Numbered from the stretch's first letter, positions 48,809 through 60,750 are shown. The stretch: 64,000 nt of DNA from Elysia chlorotica (GCA_003991915.1 RQTK01000541.1:49633-113632); one strand, 5' to 3'. Program-made: numbers and translations. Notes: generated by a model from the letters alone, not told the origin.

Positions 48809-49370
48809 CCCTCTCATTGAAGTTAATGATCTAAAATTTAGACCTGTTCATAATTACGCTAAATATTGCAGTCTTTGCACCTGGCAGATAATTTTAGTAC
48901 ACTGAAGCCAAATCCAGTATTAAAAATGCAACTTTATGGACATTTTGATTACTAAAATGTTTTATTTTCTATTGGAATGTACCACCATTTTGCGGTCCTT
49001 GGGTCACTTTTTGACAAGAATGCCACATGCGACATGTCTTCAGACAGTTGACCTCAAGCCAGATTAAAGTATAAACACACAATCAGTCATCTCTATTTTA
49101 TTTGCATTCAAGGGGTGCTCTTTATTATTGCCTCCAGGTGTTGTGTTCAAACTAAGCTCTATATATTCAAAGAAAATGACTGTATGTGTATCTGCAGTTA
49201 AAGTTTTAGTTTCGCATAACCCAGTCAAACACCATAACGAAGATCCATGGGGAAAGCATGAATCAGTGATGTTTGATTGGAACTCCAAGTAATACTTCTC
49301 AGCGTAATAGAAATAAAGATTTTTTAAACTCAAAACTAGAAATAATTTTTTCAAATATTGGCGATATCAG

Positions 49371-49467
49371 CGCAAAAACAAGAGCATCAGTTAACCAGAA
49401 CAGCACTGCCACACCCCATTACCCAGTCATCCGTTCGGGCAGCCTTGAATTGAAAGAATTGTGCGGA
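49371..49467 (+). CDS. Possible orphan exon downstream of RIF1
   Basis: Acceptor GCGATATCAG and donor GTAAGT flank 97 bp of coding-like composition (one frame includes NSTATPHYPVIRSGSLELKE). It lies on the + strand after RIF1's poly(A) signals, opposite the presumed furin 3' UTR. No protein family was recognised. It may be an alternative RIF1 3' exon, a gene fragment or chance. Confidence 0.2.
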
Positions 49468-50278
49468 GTAAGTACAAGAAATGAATTCAATTCTTGAATT
49501 CTCTATACTTCACTAATGCATTTCGAAACCAGATTGTAAAAACAGGACAAATCTTTCATCAAATAATGAAAAACAGCATAGACGCAAAATTGTTACTACA
49601 GAATAACATTTATTTCCTCAAGTATATCTTCATAAATACTGTCCACAAATTGTGTTAGCCGAACAGACTTGATGAACTCATAAACAAATTTAACAAAACA
49701 AACCATTACAGATACATAAATCGAGTAAATGTCACAGCTATATCCAATTTATTCTATATGACTATTACTAAAAAGTAATAAGCCATGCTTGACTAAAAGA
49801 CAATACCCAACATAAAGCTTTTTTTTTTTTTCAAGAGAGAAGATAAAGGTTTGCAGCCGTCTAACTAAAACTTAACTGCAAAAATTCTGCATTTTAATAT
49901 AAGCATTTGCTGTAACAGTTATGACAGCAATAGCAGCAGTACTATTGATTTGTTTCTAGTAATATGCAAAGTTTATCTACCCAGGCCTTGAAAGCTGGTT
50001 CTGAGTAATGATGACAGTCGAGAGGGAGCAAACAGAGCTTAAGAGAATCGTGAATTTTGACAAATGTATGACATAAAGATATTTAAGTTATATGAAATGT
50101 GCCAAGGAAAAGAAAAGTAACTTTTACAAGCTGATTATAAAAGGTAAGAAAGAAGCCACGCACATGAAATATGACAGCTCTCTATACACAATTTGAACTC
50201 TTGCTCTCATAATAGTAAAAATCAACATAATTATATTCAATCAGACATTTTTTGCTTCTCATATCTATAAAAACAGCA

Positions 50279-50341
50279 CCCCCCCCCCCCCCTGCCAAAA
50301 AAAACCAAAAAAAAACAAAAAACAAAACCAAAAAAAAAAAC
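50279..50341. repeat. C run followed by A-rich tract
   Basis: About 14 C bases followed by imperfect CAAAA-type sequence. On the minus strand it reads T-rich then G run, like the T14-G15 junction near 14.4 kb. Confidence 0.8.
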
Positions 50342-50466
50342 AAATCAACATGAACATCATGCATCATAGGATAGTTCCTATCCATTTGAGAAAATTTGAC
50401 TCGCATCCAAATTAAATTAAAATTTTTGGCTGACCAAGTAAAAAGATGCAAATATAAATCATCATT

Positions 50467-50467
<1 letters not shown>

Positions 50468-50504
<37 letters not shown>
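50468..50504. repeat. (CA)n microsatellite
   Basis: About 17 CA units. Confidence 0.95.
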
Positions 50505-50505
<1 letters not shown>

Positions 50506-51054
50506 CTTACTCATGTCTTGTCCTATTACACTACCAAACAAAGAGAACTAGATGTTTACAACATTGCATTATTGCGCGAGTGAGGTAGTTATAAAATAAT
50601 TTATAAAAAGCAAAAAAGAAATGATAAACCGAAAAAAGGCTATCAGTATCAAAAGTATTATGACTATAATTCACAACCAAATTATCACCTAACATTTCTC
50701 TATGTTCTTAGCTTTTGTAATGTTTGAATGCATGTCAAACTTCGAACTCATAAAAATATACATGACAAGTTTGATATTTTGGTGGTTTACTCAGTAGGTA
50801 AATATTGTTGATCTACTGGGCAAAACTGCTCTAGGTTTGTTTTAGCCTCATCTCATTTTGACAAAAAGGATGACGTGTATGAAAAACGTAGAGGTTGAAA
50901 AGTATGACTAGTGCTTCCTTTTTATCCCTTTAGGGTAAAGAAAAGGTTCCCAGATAAAAATAAATTATGATCAGCATAAAAAAAAATAAACATATATGCC
51001 CCTGTCCAAAATAATTATATATACCCCCTATAGACAAGCTTATGCCATCCTAAC

Positions 51055-51298
51055 NNNNNNNNNNNNNNNNNNNNNNNNNNNNNNNNNNNNNNNNNNNNNN
51101 NNNNNNNNNNNNNNNNNNNNNNNNNNNNNNNNNNNNNNNNNNNNNNNNNNNNNNNNNNNNNNNNNNNNNNNNNNNNNNNNNNNNNNNNNNNNNNNNNNNN
51201 NNNNNNNNNNNNNNNNNNNNNNNNNNNNNNNNNNNNNNNNNNNNNNNNNNNNNNNNNNNNNNNNNNNNNNNNNNNNNNNNNNNNNNNNNNNNNNNNNN
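51055..51298. other. Assembly gap (244 Ns)
   Basis: A continuous run of N. Open frames predicted across it are meaningless. Confidence 1.
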
Positions 51299-54200
51299 AG
51301 GAGAAACAATGCCTTTTGTTTTGAGGTTGATAATGATTCAAATGTCTAAATGAATAAGACAAAGAAAATACAAAGTGCATGAGGACCACCTTGAAAACTC
51401 ACGGTAAGTATGTGCAGACAATCACAGAAGCACTTGTACATACTTTTCGACTTATTGACACAATTTTCCCTCTTTAATTAAATAAAAGTATTCTTCCCTC
51501 TCTTGTTTAGGCTCCCTCTTTCTTCCACATCTTCTTGCACAAATCTGCACTCTCTTCACATAAGGAAATTTGAGCAGTTCAATGTAACTAGGGCCCTTTT
51601 CATCAGATGGAAAGTCATTAAAAAAATTTAAAAATCGATGACATCCTTTCAGTTTTAACACGTTTCTTTTCTCTTAGTCTGTATTAACATAAACACACAG
51701 TAAGATTCCAATATTGCTACTCAAGGATTGCAGACATCAAGTAAAAAGGTAGTGTGAGATACGTACAGTTTGAAAATAGATCCAGAAAGGTATGCAATTC
51801 TGACCACTTCACAAATGGTTGGCTAAAACTAAAAACGTCGCCTGACCCATAACGCTTGAAAAAATTTTTCCGTTTCACCTCAATACAAGATATCATTTAA
51901 TGCTGATCCATATCTTAAATATCATATGAAAAAGTGAAAAAAATATTGCTACAGCATTGCTTTCTCAACTTACATTTCAAACTTTGAACTATCATAGGAA
52001 GCATGTAGTATTAAAAATGGACAAGTATATACTGAGCCTAGATTTCTTTCTCTCCAGCCAATATCCCAATAGCACACATATTTAAAACAAATTATCCTCA
52101 TTGATATCGTCAAGGTTTTGATTTAAAACATTTCACACATAAAGCCTTCCTCTGCATGCACACTCATAAAATGAGAACAACACAATTTTTTTATCTAAAT
52201 TTCCCTCACCCCTTTTTTATCTCCTGATCTAAGTAAAATTGACCAACCACAAGACTGTATTATCAATAAAATACAAAAAAATTATTTCCGGATTGACTAA
52301 AATATACAACCTTACCCTGAGAACGTAAAGATCAAATAACTTATTTTTTTCATACATTGATGTATAAGCTGTGCATATTCCTCCATCGCACTGCCTACAA
52401 TACTGCAAAGTTTTACAATCTTCAGAACAAGTGTCTAGTACGTAGAAAGCAATCCAAAGACTTGTAAAGAATAACTTGCATTATCAACTGATTCATGTAC
52501 CCTTCTACTTTAGTAAAAGGAATAGGAAAAATTCATGCTAAGAAGACAAAGTTCAGACCCTTATTGCACTGGGAGCGAAGAAATCTAAAATACAACATAA
52601 AAAATCTAACCTGATAATCTGAGAGGGCATCAACATTTATTGCATAAATTGATGTATACATTGGCTTTCATTTGAAGAAAAACACCAAAAAAGTTATTAT
52701 TATGCAGGTTACAATTTGTATCCTTTTTATATTTTGGTTTAAATTGTTCAAATAACATTTATAAACACTTCGAAGCATAGATCTAAACTTCCATGACAAT
52801 TTATTTGACAAAAGTTTCTGTTGACATTTTGATTCGCAGCTTAAAATGAAATAAAAAAAATTAAAGAAATCCACAAATAAAAAGTGAATAAAACTCCACT
52901 CGATTTCCCTTCAGTACAGCGTAGTACGGTTGCTCATTGGCTAGATACAACATTTAGACACATGTACACCAAGTTTGGTTTAAAGAAATATATATACATC
53001 ATGCAACAAAAATTGTATCATACAAAGAAAAGTTACCATTCAATATATTACTGCAAGAGAGTTAAAAATAAGTAAGTACATTACTATGTATATCATTTTT
53101 ACAATAAAATGTGAAGGAAATATATACAGCTTGAACTCAGAGGGATCATTTTGCTTGTTCTTACTCTCTTGCAACTGATTGATTTGTACATAGCATTATT
53201 TCTATAATGATCAAGCCTAAAAGTTGAAAGTAATTTCCTAGAGCATTACAATAGTAGGCTACAAGGATAGATTTTTAACTAAAATTGAACAATGATAATT
53301 TTCGTATTATTTGATTTGGTTAATGATTTGTCAGAATTTTGATAAGACACTAAAAAGTATTTATGACAGATTTAAACTAGTTACATCAAATAATTTATGC
53401 AGAAGTGTGTATCTGTAACCTGTAATGCTAAGATATTTTTTCATCTGTTATGAAAGCCTATCTTAGCATAACCTGTAAGCTATTTTTTCTGGAAACAGTA
53501 CATTGCCTGGAGATTTTTCTCTCTCAAAGGTTATAAAAAGCCAGGGTGGGAACCTCACAGAAAAGTAAGGGCCCTGCATCTTGTTGCCTGACGCAAGTGA
53601 GTTAAAGGTTCCTTATCTTTTATTCATTTTGGAACGAATAATATTAAACATTAAGAATAATATAAAAATGTTCACTTTTGAGCTGTTTGACACTATGGCA
53701 AAGAAACAAAACAAGTCTTCTGTTTTTACTGAGCAAGTATGTATTGGAAAGAGGAAAAGTAGATAGAGATAAAGAAAGAAGAAGACAAAGAACAAGAAGG
53801 GCAAAGATGAAGAGAGAAAATATAAGGTAAGATGAAAAGAAAAAAAGAATGAGTATCCTTTCAATAGTTTAAGAACAGCAAAGAAACATATTGGTAGAAA
53901 AAAGAAGGAAAAATAGAAAGGACAGGGAGAGTAAAAGAAGAGCCCTTGTTAGTGCATCTTGTCAGTCAAACTTCAATCATAAAATATCATGTGTATAGTT
54001 CTTACACAATACATATGTGTGTCCAGCATTGAAAAAAATATTGAAAAGAAAGAAAGGCCACAGACCAGGCAATTTTTCCCTCCACGAACAAATATATTAA
54101 ATAAATGCAAAATTAAAGCTTTGAGTTGAACATTTATATGTTCAGCCCTTGACCTATATATATATACTGTTATATGACGTAAAGTTGGATAATAGTCGAT

Positions 54201-54593
54201 GAGGTCATTGAAAAGGGCATATAGACTGCTGTCTCCTGTATATTGATTTCTACCAGCAAAATTTGATCCATTACTAACCTGAGCATTGGGTTTATCTCAG
54301 TCTAAGGATGTTGCATAATTATAAATTTATGTGGTATTCTTGTAGATAATCTACTTCTTGCTCAAGTAATAATTTCAAAGAAAAGTATTGTATTCAGATC
54401 TCTCGGTTTAGTGAAGTCAGCTATAAAATTTGGAACATGAGCATCTCCATAAATACATCCAAATTCTTTCAAATATAAGTTAAAGTCCAGTAACCCCACA
54501 CGTAATATTGCATGGTACGCCATTTGTTTCCCTGCTTTTCAATAGACCAAGTTGTCTGCTCCAAAATACTTAGTGGTCTGAGTCTCTGAAGTG

Positions 54594-55935
54594 TCACACA
54601 TCCTGAGCATTGGAGGAGGAGGAAGAAGAAGAGGAATTTGTGGATGGAGAGCCCTTGTACATTTGCAGCTTGTATGTTGGATACAGAGTTTGTACTTGGT
54701 GCCTCTGATTGTGCAACTGACGCTGTGGAGGAGAAATTTTGGCAGGAGGAGGAGTAGGAGGTGGGGGAGTGTGAGCAGCAAATTTCGGGTTCACCTTCTC
54801 CCCTTCAGTGTCAATACTGCTTTCAATATCATTCTCGCCATCGCGGATGTGGTAGTGATGACGCTGCTGGTACTGCTGATGCAGGCGACCGACTTCTTCA
54901 TCTGCCTCACTCTCCGGCTCCTCCTGATGTCTGCTGGGAGAGAAGGCTGGCATCAGGCCTGCACTTATGTGCCCCCGGTGGTGATGCTGGTGGTTGTTGT
55001 GGTGGTGCCCGCTGAGGTTGTTGTTGTGCTGGCCATTATTACGAGGATGATGGCGGCGGTGATGACGGTGTCGCCTGCCCTCATCTTTCCGGCTGCTTGA
55101 ACCATGCCGACCACCAGCAAAGCTCGGCTCGGTCAGCCAGCTAGAGCCCGGCTCCAGTAACATGCCCGCCTCGTGCACCAGGACTCCCTCGTCCTCCACT
55201 CCAGGGCAGGCGTCATCTGGGAGGGCGATGCTGCTTCCCGCAGCGCTCAGGAAGTGTGTCCCAGTGCCAGGTCCAGCAGCCTCCCAGAACGCCTCCACAG
55301 GCCGGTTAGGCCTCGGGGGCAAGGGGGGTGGCTCGTTATCTGGATGGTGGGGGGTCTTATCCCTCCAGCTTAGTGGAGGAGGGATCATACTCTCTCCCAC
55401 TCCCAATGCCCTCTTGTCCCCCCTGCGCGTCGCAAAGCTGCCCCAGTCCAGGTGATCGGAAGGTGGCAGAGGGGGAGGAGACGGGGGGCATGTGAGCAGG
55501 GGTAAGGAAGAAGGGGGTGGGATGGGTGGCAGTGGCGCCGACTTGCCTGTGATGTGCCGCCAGCCGGGGCTGTTCCTGCTGCTGGGGCTGGAGATGGAAG
55601 AGGCCGGGGGCGAGGTTGACCCATGCCCACTGCTGCTGCGACAGCTGCCCATCCCACTGTCCGGCATCATACGCAGCGAGCCAGACTGCCAGCTCGACAG
55701 GTGTGCCGACGACAGCGAATTGTCTTTACAGTCGTTTCTCCATGCACTCAAAGAGTCTGTTGTGGTTGCCGAGTTCTCTGGAGGAGGATCTGCCAGGGGA
55801 GAAAACTTGCTCCCACCCCAGCCAGGTGGAGACACACCATCATAATGTCCTTTGCTCCAGTCTGGCACATAGTTAGGTTTCGTCTGCCAGCACAATCGTC
55901 CCCGATCTCTGGCTTGCAAGAGGCCGAAAACAACA
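54594..55935 (-). CDS. Furin-like gene terminal coding exon: end of transmembrane helix and about 440-residue cytoplasmic tail
   Basis: A single 1,342-bp minus-strand exon opens after TTTGTTTCAG at 55936 and ends at TGA (54594-54596). It completes the membrane helix (SVVFGLL), then has a basic stop-transfer stretch QARDRGR. Visible tail features in order: a YxxPhi-type YDGV about 26 residues in; a Ser-rich section; long proline-rich runs including PPLPPRPNRP (an SH3/WW-like ligand); a dileucine-type EAGMLLEP; a His/Arg/Asn-rich section of about 60 residues; an acidic cluster EEPESEADEEVGRL that resembles furin's CK2-phosphorylated SDSEEDE; more proline; and a Ser run before NAQDV. Mammalian furin's tail is only about 56 residues, so this one is several times longer. 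GC content is much higher than the surroundings, and the open frame is uninterrupted over 440 codons. Confidence 0.85.
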
Positions 55936-58900
55936 CTGAAACAAAATTAGAAGAAAAAAATTAGAATTTGCAGGAGTAAAAAAAAAATTTCTAATACTTC
56001 TGTCTTCTGATTTAAATTGTATTCATTACATCCTTCTTCTTTACTTTCCACATGCTTTATAAATAATAATACTATTCCTTTATTATCATTCCTATCGTGT
56101 CATAGAGAAAAGATAATCTATCATATCAGTATCAATATTATTTCAGAGAAATATCAGTTTAAGGTAAGTTGAAAAAAAGAAAATGCTGATTTACGAGTGA
56201 GTGAAAAGATTACATGACATATTCACATATTTACATCCATAGAAACTTTCATTCTCTAATGCAATGAAAGGCATTCCACAAGAGGCTTAAAAGAGTTCTA
56301 TCCCATAAAATCAAATGTTTTCCCAAACTATTCAAACAAAACTATTACAGAGAGAATTTTAAAACTTTTGCAAGTATTTATCCTTGGCTTTGAAATTCAT
56401 TCTTCAAAATCTTTCTAAATATACTTGTTTTAAACAACAGTTTACAAAAATGAGATCAGAAAAAAATCATAGAAATACAATGATATTAACCTAAACAAAA
56501 GTATCGCAGCTATACAAATGATGATGGCCCAGGCTAGATGTTTCATCACTTCTGGGTCAAGCATGTCCCAAATCATCTTTTTCTCGCAGAGATCCCCTTT
56601 GCGCTCAAATCCCGAGGCACACTGGTAGCAGTCCTCAGCAACAGATCCTTTGCAAGTCAAGCAGGACTCGTGGCAAGGCTTGCAGACACCCTGTGAAATA
56701 TTTACATATGTGTAGATGAAGAAGGAAAACAGATGCTTTGTTATTCTCACAATGCAGTGCTTAGATCTCAAGAATCATTAAATAGCACACAAAGTCATTT
56801 ATTGAGGATCCTTCTGGGGCAATACTGAATAGGTCACAAACTTTTTTGTGTCTCACAATTTTTTATGTCCTGCCACATAGAGACAGCGGTCTCAGCTGGT
56901 CACTCGGCTGAGACAGGAGTTCAGGTATTATCGCCTTGTCTCGTGTGTGGCAGCACATAAAATTGTCAGACGCCATTCTTGGGGCCTGTCCACAATATAG
57001 TCTATATAGTGCTGACGTTGGGCGTTAGGCAAACTCAACGCAACTCAGCTGGTCACATTGATTTTACTGAATCTGGCCCAGCCAGTAGGGAACAAGGCGT
57101 GCTGGCTGGGAATCAGACCCAGGGCAGTCTGCCTGATCAGATGCTGCATATTCTAATGTTAGGCCACTTGGCAGCTTGATACTAAAGTATCGTCACGATT
57201 AAACTTTATAACATTCACCTTTGTGCTTTAGGCCTATTCATTACATCCTAGCGTAAGTGAGTCTAAATGTTGTTGCTCAAGTCCAACGTCAACACTATAT
57301 AGGCTATCTTGCATTACATCCTAGAAATTATGTTTGTTTTTCCATAATTGATTTTGTTTAGACGGTGGAATCTCAACATCAAGAAGGCAACTACTAAAGA
57401 GACAAAAGGTAGGCTAAATACATATATAAACCAAACCCAAGACTACCTTGTAATTTGGGAAAAAAATCTACCACCTCATCTGAATTATACAGGTTCCACA
57501 GCATTCTTTAAACTACCAACTCACTGTAACAAATACTCAAACCTTTTAGCACATCAATTCAATTTAATCTCTATCTACATAAAAGGAGCATGTTTAATTG
57601 CTTTGAAAAAATGCATATTATAAACGAGTTAAGACATAAGGTTTCAATTGCAATAACAAGAACATAAAAACAACTTTTTCATATGTAGACAGCATTTTTC
57701 TCCATGTTTCCCATTATACCTAAGCAAAATCTATAAATAATTATCACCCTTATTTATAAACAAAGAGTAAATATTGACAATTTGTTGCATTGAAGATTGA
57801 TCTCACTCAGAGGCTCACCTGTGTGTGTAACAATGGTTTTGTCGAGTTTGGTTTGATCGGCGTGGCCAGTTGCACAGCCTGAACACTGCTAAAGTAATGC
57901 TGAGGACAGTGGGCAACACAATTCTCTTCCATCTTAAAAAAGCCCGGCTTGCACTCTGTAGAAACAGCACAGCGAGTGAGACATCGGTGGAAAGGGAATG
58001 AGATGAGGCGTCATTAAGTCATTAATTACATTCTAAAAAGACATGTTATAAACAGTGGCAGTAATTTAGCATGATTATTTTTAATTTTTTATAAGCCACT
58101 TAATAAAGTTAAAAAAATTTTTTTTTCATTTTAAGAATTGAAATTGTTTTTTTTCTTTGCCTAAAAAGAAATTATTTTCTTTACCATTTTAATGGGTTTT
58201 AATGATGAATCACTTATATTAATACATGTATTATAACATATTAACCTTCTAAATAACTAAAACCATCTTACGCTAATAAATAAGCAGAACCCAAATAGAT
58301 AAAAGTGGTGGATTTAATAACTTGACAAAGAAAATCAACATGTTTTATCCTGAAACTTTTTGCAAGATCAAAGCTTTGTTAGTGGTAATTAGCCAAGTAA
58401 CTTCGTCATTCAATTCAAGATTGAATTTAAAATAAAAATAAAAATAAATGAAGAGGGAAATTGGATAGATAACAACTGAAAAAAATTATACATTTGTCCT
58501 CTTCAGTTCTGAATTTTCTGACATGATTAGAGAGATAACGATGCAAATTAAGACCTTTCCTATGGCAATTAGATACATAGGAAACAGATACAAATGCATA
58601 CTTTTCCAATCATTCAATGAGAATTAAAACACAACAAACGATTAGTAGCAAAATTTAAGATTATATGAATGTTTTCATTCCAATTTCAGTAAGATGACTA
58701 GAGCAGTCTTACCTGAGCCTTTGTTTACTATATAACTAACTCTCTTACCTCCCACCTTTATTTACAATATGACTAAATTAAAAAAGAAAAGCCATTTAAC
58801 AATATCAAGCTTTACTAAGAATATTTTTTCCATTCAGAATCAACCTGTGAGGCGCATGGTGCACCTTATAGTTGAATTCACATAAAACCACAGCAATTAT

Positions 58901-59116
58901 CAAAATGCATTTCAATAACCAACACGTAAGAGCATTAACTGTTTCAACATTAATTTAGTAAACACAATTTACATGCTATTCATCCCAATAGTCAGCTAAA
59001 ACTATGGATAGCATTTTATTACCTAATGTATTATTGAGAATCCTCAAAATCAGTTATTGAGTGGAGAGAAGAGGAAAGGAGGGAGTCAGAGAGAGAAAAG
59101 GAGAAGGAGAAAGAGA

Positions 59117-59195
<79 letters not shown>

Positions 59196-60750
59196 CCATA
59201 GCTTAATAAATAGACTCAATATAGTTAATAGAAAGGGTAGGTTCTGAAAATAGTGTGCGTAGGTAGCAAAGTAAGAGGATAAACGCAGGACAAGGTTAAA
59301 CGATGACAAAAAAAGGCATGAATAGTTAGGAGGGGGAAAGCAAAGACACTCGTTGTAATCATTATTTGTTGGCAAACTTCACACATTAAATCCTTTCCCA
59401 CTACTATTTGCATAAATTTACTCAAACAGTAAAAAGATTTCTTAGTCCTATTAAAGGTTATAGGATATACATACTGTGCAGATACATTTTCTCGTCATGA
59501 AAGATATAAACAGTGTGCATTTAGTTATAAGTTTTTATTTAGATGGGCACTATTCAGCATTTTTTTTCTTTTTTTTTTTTCGAAAATTTGTTTTCAATAC
59601 TAATAAAGAATAGAGGATGTCATTTGAAAAGGGGTTAAGCGAAGTTAAAAAATTTAAATACTGATCTACCTGTACGCTCAAATGGAAAAACACCTTTAAA
59701 TCCTGAAAAAAAGTAACACATGAAGTGTTGTTGCAAACTGCACTGATCATGAAATAATGTTAGTAGATTTCTATAATAAGGCTATATTATAAAAACAAAG
59801 CGAAACTAAAATTGTTTCCGTAAAGTTAATCATAAGGCTTGAATCTGAATGCTTATTCGTCTATCTCATAGGATAATCATTTGATCTAACACGTTGTTCA
59901 AAATTTCTTTTGCAGTCATACTATGAACTGCAGAGTTTTCAGATCATAGTCGGATTTACTTTAATATGCAACTTCCATGACACTAAATAGCGCATCAACT
60001 ATTGGAAGCAAAGAAAACAAAATATATAAAGAAGACAAAATTTTCTAGAAAAGAAAAAAAAAAGTTAAGACTTGAAAAAGAAAGAAGATCAGTGGGGGGA
60101 AAGTAAGAATGCATCTTCAGCCGTAGATGAAACAGATTCGGATAATTCTCAAACTGACAGGTGAAACTTTTCATACTTTCTTTTTTCCCCTTTCTGATTA
60201 AAAAAGCAACAACAACAGCTGATAATCCACGCAAACTTTGATGAAAAAAAAGTGCATTAAATTTTTTTTTTCAATATATATACAACAACTAAGGCAATAA
60301 CAGTACTAGAGCTCATCAAGTTTACTGAGTGCTGGCAGTGAATAGCATAATGAAATTTGAGACAGAGCTGCATTTAAAAAAAATTAATAAAACAGAATAC
60401 TTGTGCTTGAAAACAAAACAGAAATTTATAATCTTGTTTTGTTTGGATTTTCCCCCCTCTTTCAGCTTTATGCAACTAACCAGTCCAATATAAGATCTGT
60501 TAGTTAAAAGCCCTGAAGAGAGAGAGAGAGAATATATGTATTGCTCAGGTCGACGAACCTATACAAATGCCATTGGAGGTGACCCCCGCACAGGTGAAGG
60601 TTCCGTGGCGAGAGCTCGACGAGCCACTGCCCCCAGCCCTGGCATCGTCACCGAGGTGGCCTCCAAACCCAGGGCGGGAGGCAGAGCCGTTGCGGCGCAT
60701 GTGATGCACTGAGGTCCCCATCATGACCAAAGTCCAGTCCTTCAGCTCGG
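54594..60750 (-). CDS. Furin-type proprotein convertase, 3' end (P-domain end to C-terminus); 5' part lies beyond the window
   Basis: Furin-family enzymes are subtilisin-like, type I membrane proteases of the trans-Golgi network and endosomes that cut precursors after paired basic residues. Four minus-strand exons are visible: 60750-60559, 57955-57819, 56690-56491 and 55935-54594. Phases agree (1, 0, 2). In order they encode the end of the P/Homo B domain (AELKDWTLVMMGT), a Gly/Ser-rich linker, a first Cys-rich repeat (ECKPGFFKMEENCVAHCP), a second (GVCKPCHESCLTC...CYQCASGFERKGDLC), a transmembrane helix (LAWAIIICIAAILLF) and a very long cytosolic tail. Two furin repeats plus a membrane anchor fit furin itself better than PC5/PACE4-like enzymes, which have more repeats. 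The catalytic triad, prodomain and signal peptide are off the window. The gene is convergent with RIF1. The family call is firm; the exact orthology is less so. Confidence 0.88.
56491..56690 (-). CDS. Furin-like gene exon: second cysteine-rich repeat and start of transmembrane helix
   Basis: Minus-strand exon of 200 bp, acceptor ATTTCACAG and donor GTTAAT, entering in phase 0 and leaving in phase 2. It encodes GVCKPCHESCLTCKG, then CYQCASGFERKGDLCEKK, a short juxtamembrane stretch MIWDMLDPEVMK and the first part of a hydrophobic helix, LAWAIIICIAAILLF. The CxxCHxSCxxC pattern is diagnostic of furin-like repeats. The helix continues (SVVFGLL) in the next exon. Confidence 0.9.
56904..57043 (+). 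mobile_element. 5'-truncated SINE (140 bp) with perfect 13-bp target-site duplication
   Basis: CTCAGCTGGTCAC occurs at 56891-56903 and 57044-57056. The insert begins inside the SINE body (TCGGCTGAGACAGGAG) and runs through the core and tail. The head is absent, yet the duplication is perfect, so truncation happened at insertion, as in target-primed reverse transcription. It lies inside an intron of the furin-like gene and interrupts an older minus-oriented SINE-like sequence. Confidence 0.85.
57057..57180 (-). mobile_element. Old tRNA-derived SINE-like sequence, minus orientation
   Basis: The minus strand has CCAAGTGGCCTAACATTAGA (box-A-like) and GGGTCTGATTCCC (box-B-like) at tRNA-like spacing. 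It is diverged, and its distal part is interrupted by the insertion at 56904-57043. Confidence 0.45.
57252..57311 (-). mobile_element. Severely truncated SINE tail (60 bp) with perfect 13-bp target-site duplication
   Basis: CATTACATCCTAG occurs at 57239-57251 and 57312-57324. Between them, read on the minus strand, is only the last part of the SINE: ATAGCCTATATAGTGTTGAC, then GTTGGACTTGAGCAACAACA. This is a new insertion independent of the one at 56904. Confidence 0.8.
57819..57955 (-). CDS. Furin-like gene exon: first cysteine-rich furin repeat
   Basis: Minus-strand exon of 137 bp, acceptor TTTCTACAG and donor GTGAGC, entering in phase 1 and leaving in phase 0. It encodes ECKPGFFKMEENCVAHCPQ, then HYFSSVQ and a Thr/Pro/Lys stretch ending LLHTQ. 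Cys spacing and the CP...YF pattern match furin-like repeats, where the same position reads CEEGFSLHQKSCVQHCP in human furin. Confidence 0.88.
57956..60558. other. Intron of the furin-like gene
   Basis: AT-rich sequence with the GA tract at 59080-59197. No further exon found. Confidence 0.6.
59080..59197. repeat. (GA)n tract in furin-gene intron
   Basis: Nearly perfect GA repeats with AGAGAC units at the end. On the gene's sense (minus) strand it is CT. Confidence 0.92.
60559..60750 (-). CDS. Furin-like gene exon: end of P domain and linker
   Basis: Read on the minus strand, the exon opens after ...GATGCAG and closes before GTTCGT (192 bp, phase 1 at both ends). It encodes the final P-domain strand AELKDWTLVMMGT, equivalent to furin's TLTKFTLVLYGT, followed by about 50 residues rich in Gly, Ser, Arg and His (including GGSGSSSSRH). 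It then enters the first Cys-rich repeat with a CAG...NGICI stretch that completes across the splice as IECKPG. The P domain stabilises the catalytic domain in this family. Confidence 0.85.

Larger units (their letters stand above)
49609..54593 (-). other. Gene-poor AT-rich stretch, presumed long 3' UTR of the furin-like gene
   Basis: No convincing coding exon appears on either strand over this 5-kb stretch. Several minus-strand AATAAA signals exist (TTTATT on the + strand), the last at 49609-49614. It also contains a C run followed by A-rich sequence (50279-50341), a CA microsatellite and the assembly gap. A UTR of this length is possible, but the true cleavage site is not visible. Confidence 0.3.

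Noticed and set aside
50996-51389. Frames running through the N gap
   Set aside because: They consist almost wholly of undetermined residues.
54591-55100. Plus-strand frames across the furin tail exon
   Set aside because: They are antisense shadows of a 440-codon minus-strand frame that joins in phase to furin domains.
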